Assembly: GCF_020554865.1 (NCBI RefSeq)
Contig: NZ_JAJCIC010000059.1
Coordinates: 1-13,770, forward strand
From: Lacrimispora sp. 210928-DFI.3.58
Lineage (GTDB): Bacteria > Bacillota > Clostridia > Lachnospirales > Lachnospiraceae
Direction: 5' to 3'
Length of the DNA: 13,770 nucleotides
Positions 13,373 to 13,770 of the stretch are shown here, piece by piece; position 1 is the first letter of the stretch; each line of letters begins with the position of its first letter. The notes under the pieces were generated by a model. It had not been told where the DNA came from. It saw only the letters and a list, made by a program, of their open reading frames with translations, and ran no database searches. The translations under genes and the position numbers were made by a program.

Positions 13373-13770
13373 TTATGCTAATTGATGCTCAAGTCTCTCG
13401 ACCCGGCCCTTTAAATGGGATACCTCAACAGATTGCTGGTCGATCATTTTTAAAAGCAGAGAAGTATTATCTGATTTTAGCAGAAGAGTGTTGTTTTTTG
13501 CCTGCAGATCTCGTATGCTGTCTTGATTTTCAATTACGAGCTTCTCTACATTCATTAACTCGCGGAAGGTTTCGTTTCCTTGACTTTCAAGACGATCCAG
13601 TCTTTGGGTGATTCGCTCAAATTTGGAGTCTATAGAGTCCATAGTGGAAGAAAGCTTAGAATCCGTGGTAGAGGTAAGTTTGGTCTCCATAGAGTCCATA
13701 GCAGAAGCAAGCTTAGAATCCATAACAGAGGTAAGTTTGGTCTCCATAGAGTCCATAGCGGAAGCAAGCT
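13373..13770 (-). CDS. Coiled-coil protein with tandem repeats, partial
   Basis: Not recognised as a named family. The frame runs off the right edge, so the N-terminus is missing: codons beyond the ATG at 13756 remain open and continue the repeat (KLASA), so that ATG is probably internal. The visible part, about 132 residues, starts with a 19-residue repeat (MDSMETKLTSVMDSKLASA, then MDSMETKLTSTTDSKLSST, then a diverged MDSIDSKFERITQRLDRLES). It is followed by a long, mainly alpha-helical coiled-coil stretch with Leu/Ile at heptad-like spacing (FRELMNVEKLVIENQDSIRD; VSHLKGRVERLEHQLA). It has no Cys, Trp, Pro or catalytic motif in view. It stops at 13373 and converges on rpsU. Role unknown; a structural or scaffold-like part is a guess. 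Confidence 0.7.
   Translation of the reverse strand, partial: LASAMDSMETKLTSVMDSKLASAMDSMETKLTSTTDSKLSSTMDSIDSKFERITQRLDRLESQGNETFRELMNVEKLVIENQDSIRDLQAKNNTLLLKSDNTSLLLKMIDQQSVEVSHLKGRVERLEHQLA
13618..13770 (-). repeat. 57-bp in-frame tandem repeat array, cut by window edge
   Basis: The segment 13675-13731 is repeated from 13732 to the edge with one difference in the 39 visible bases, and a diverged third copy lies at 13618-13674. The period, 57 bp, equals 19 codons, so changes in copy number would keep the frame. The near identity of the two outer copies suggests recent duplication. The total copy number cannot be seen here. Confidence 0.85.

Noticed and set aside
13375..13611. Plus-strand open frame opposite the coiled-coil gene
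   Set aside because: No ribosome binding site or family resemblance; the minus-strand frame has regular heptad-like and repeat structure and is longer.

Overview
The window looks like a chromosomal segment of an endospore-forming, moderate-GC Clostridia, most likely a Lachnospiraceae (Clostridium cluster XIVa) relative. The reasons are a full-length spoIVA spore-coat ATPase gene, strong AGGAGG-type ribosome binding sites, consensus sigma-A promoters, a 58-residue Firmicutes-type S21, and a Thr/Ala/Glu-rich linker after the lipobox of the binding protein. The taxonomic guess is inference. No mobile element, CRISPR array, rRNA or tRNA gene was seen.

Layout: 1-270 holds a hairpin and a UUCG-loop terminator from something upstream, then phased A-tracts and a perfect sigma-A promoter. 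271-5053 is a complete branched-chain amino acid ABC transporter operon in the order livJ-livH-livM-livG-livF. A 13-bp stem separates livJ from livH, which would favour extra binding protein. 5113-6588 is spoIVA; its ribosome binding site lies inside an inverted repeat that also resembles the liv terminator, and a sigma-E-like promoter starts in the loop. 6764-8365 and 8400-8885 encode a beta-CASP metallo-beta-lactamase RNase and RNase HI as a probable RNA-metabolism pair. 9041-9949 encodes a membrane-anchored protein with an Ala/Glu-rich stalk and an LprI-like (DUF1311) C-terminal domain, ended by a clear terminator. 10076-12724 is alaS, driven by its own extended -10 promoter with no room for a T-box. 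12987-13163 is rpsU with a near-perfect promoter, a leader stem and its own terminator. A 14-bp perfect palindrome lies in the convergent gap. 13373-13770 on the minus strand is the C-terminal part of a coiled-coil protein with 57-bp in-frame tandem repeats, cut off by the window edge.

The genes are mostly ordinary core functions: nutrient uptake, spore coat assembly, RNA turnover, and translation (alaS, rpsU). I did not find a convincing new multi-gene system. The most interesting signals are regulatory and structural: the overlapping terminator, sigma-E promoter and ribosome binding site before spoIVA, the repeat-bearing coiled-coil gene, the stalked LprI-like protein, and the unexplained palindromes around alaS and rpsU. 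Several start codons were moved downstream of the longest open frame because the ribosome binding site and family alignment favour it (metallo-hydrolase, rnhA, LprI-like gene, alaS).
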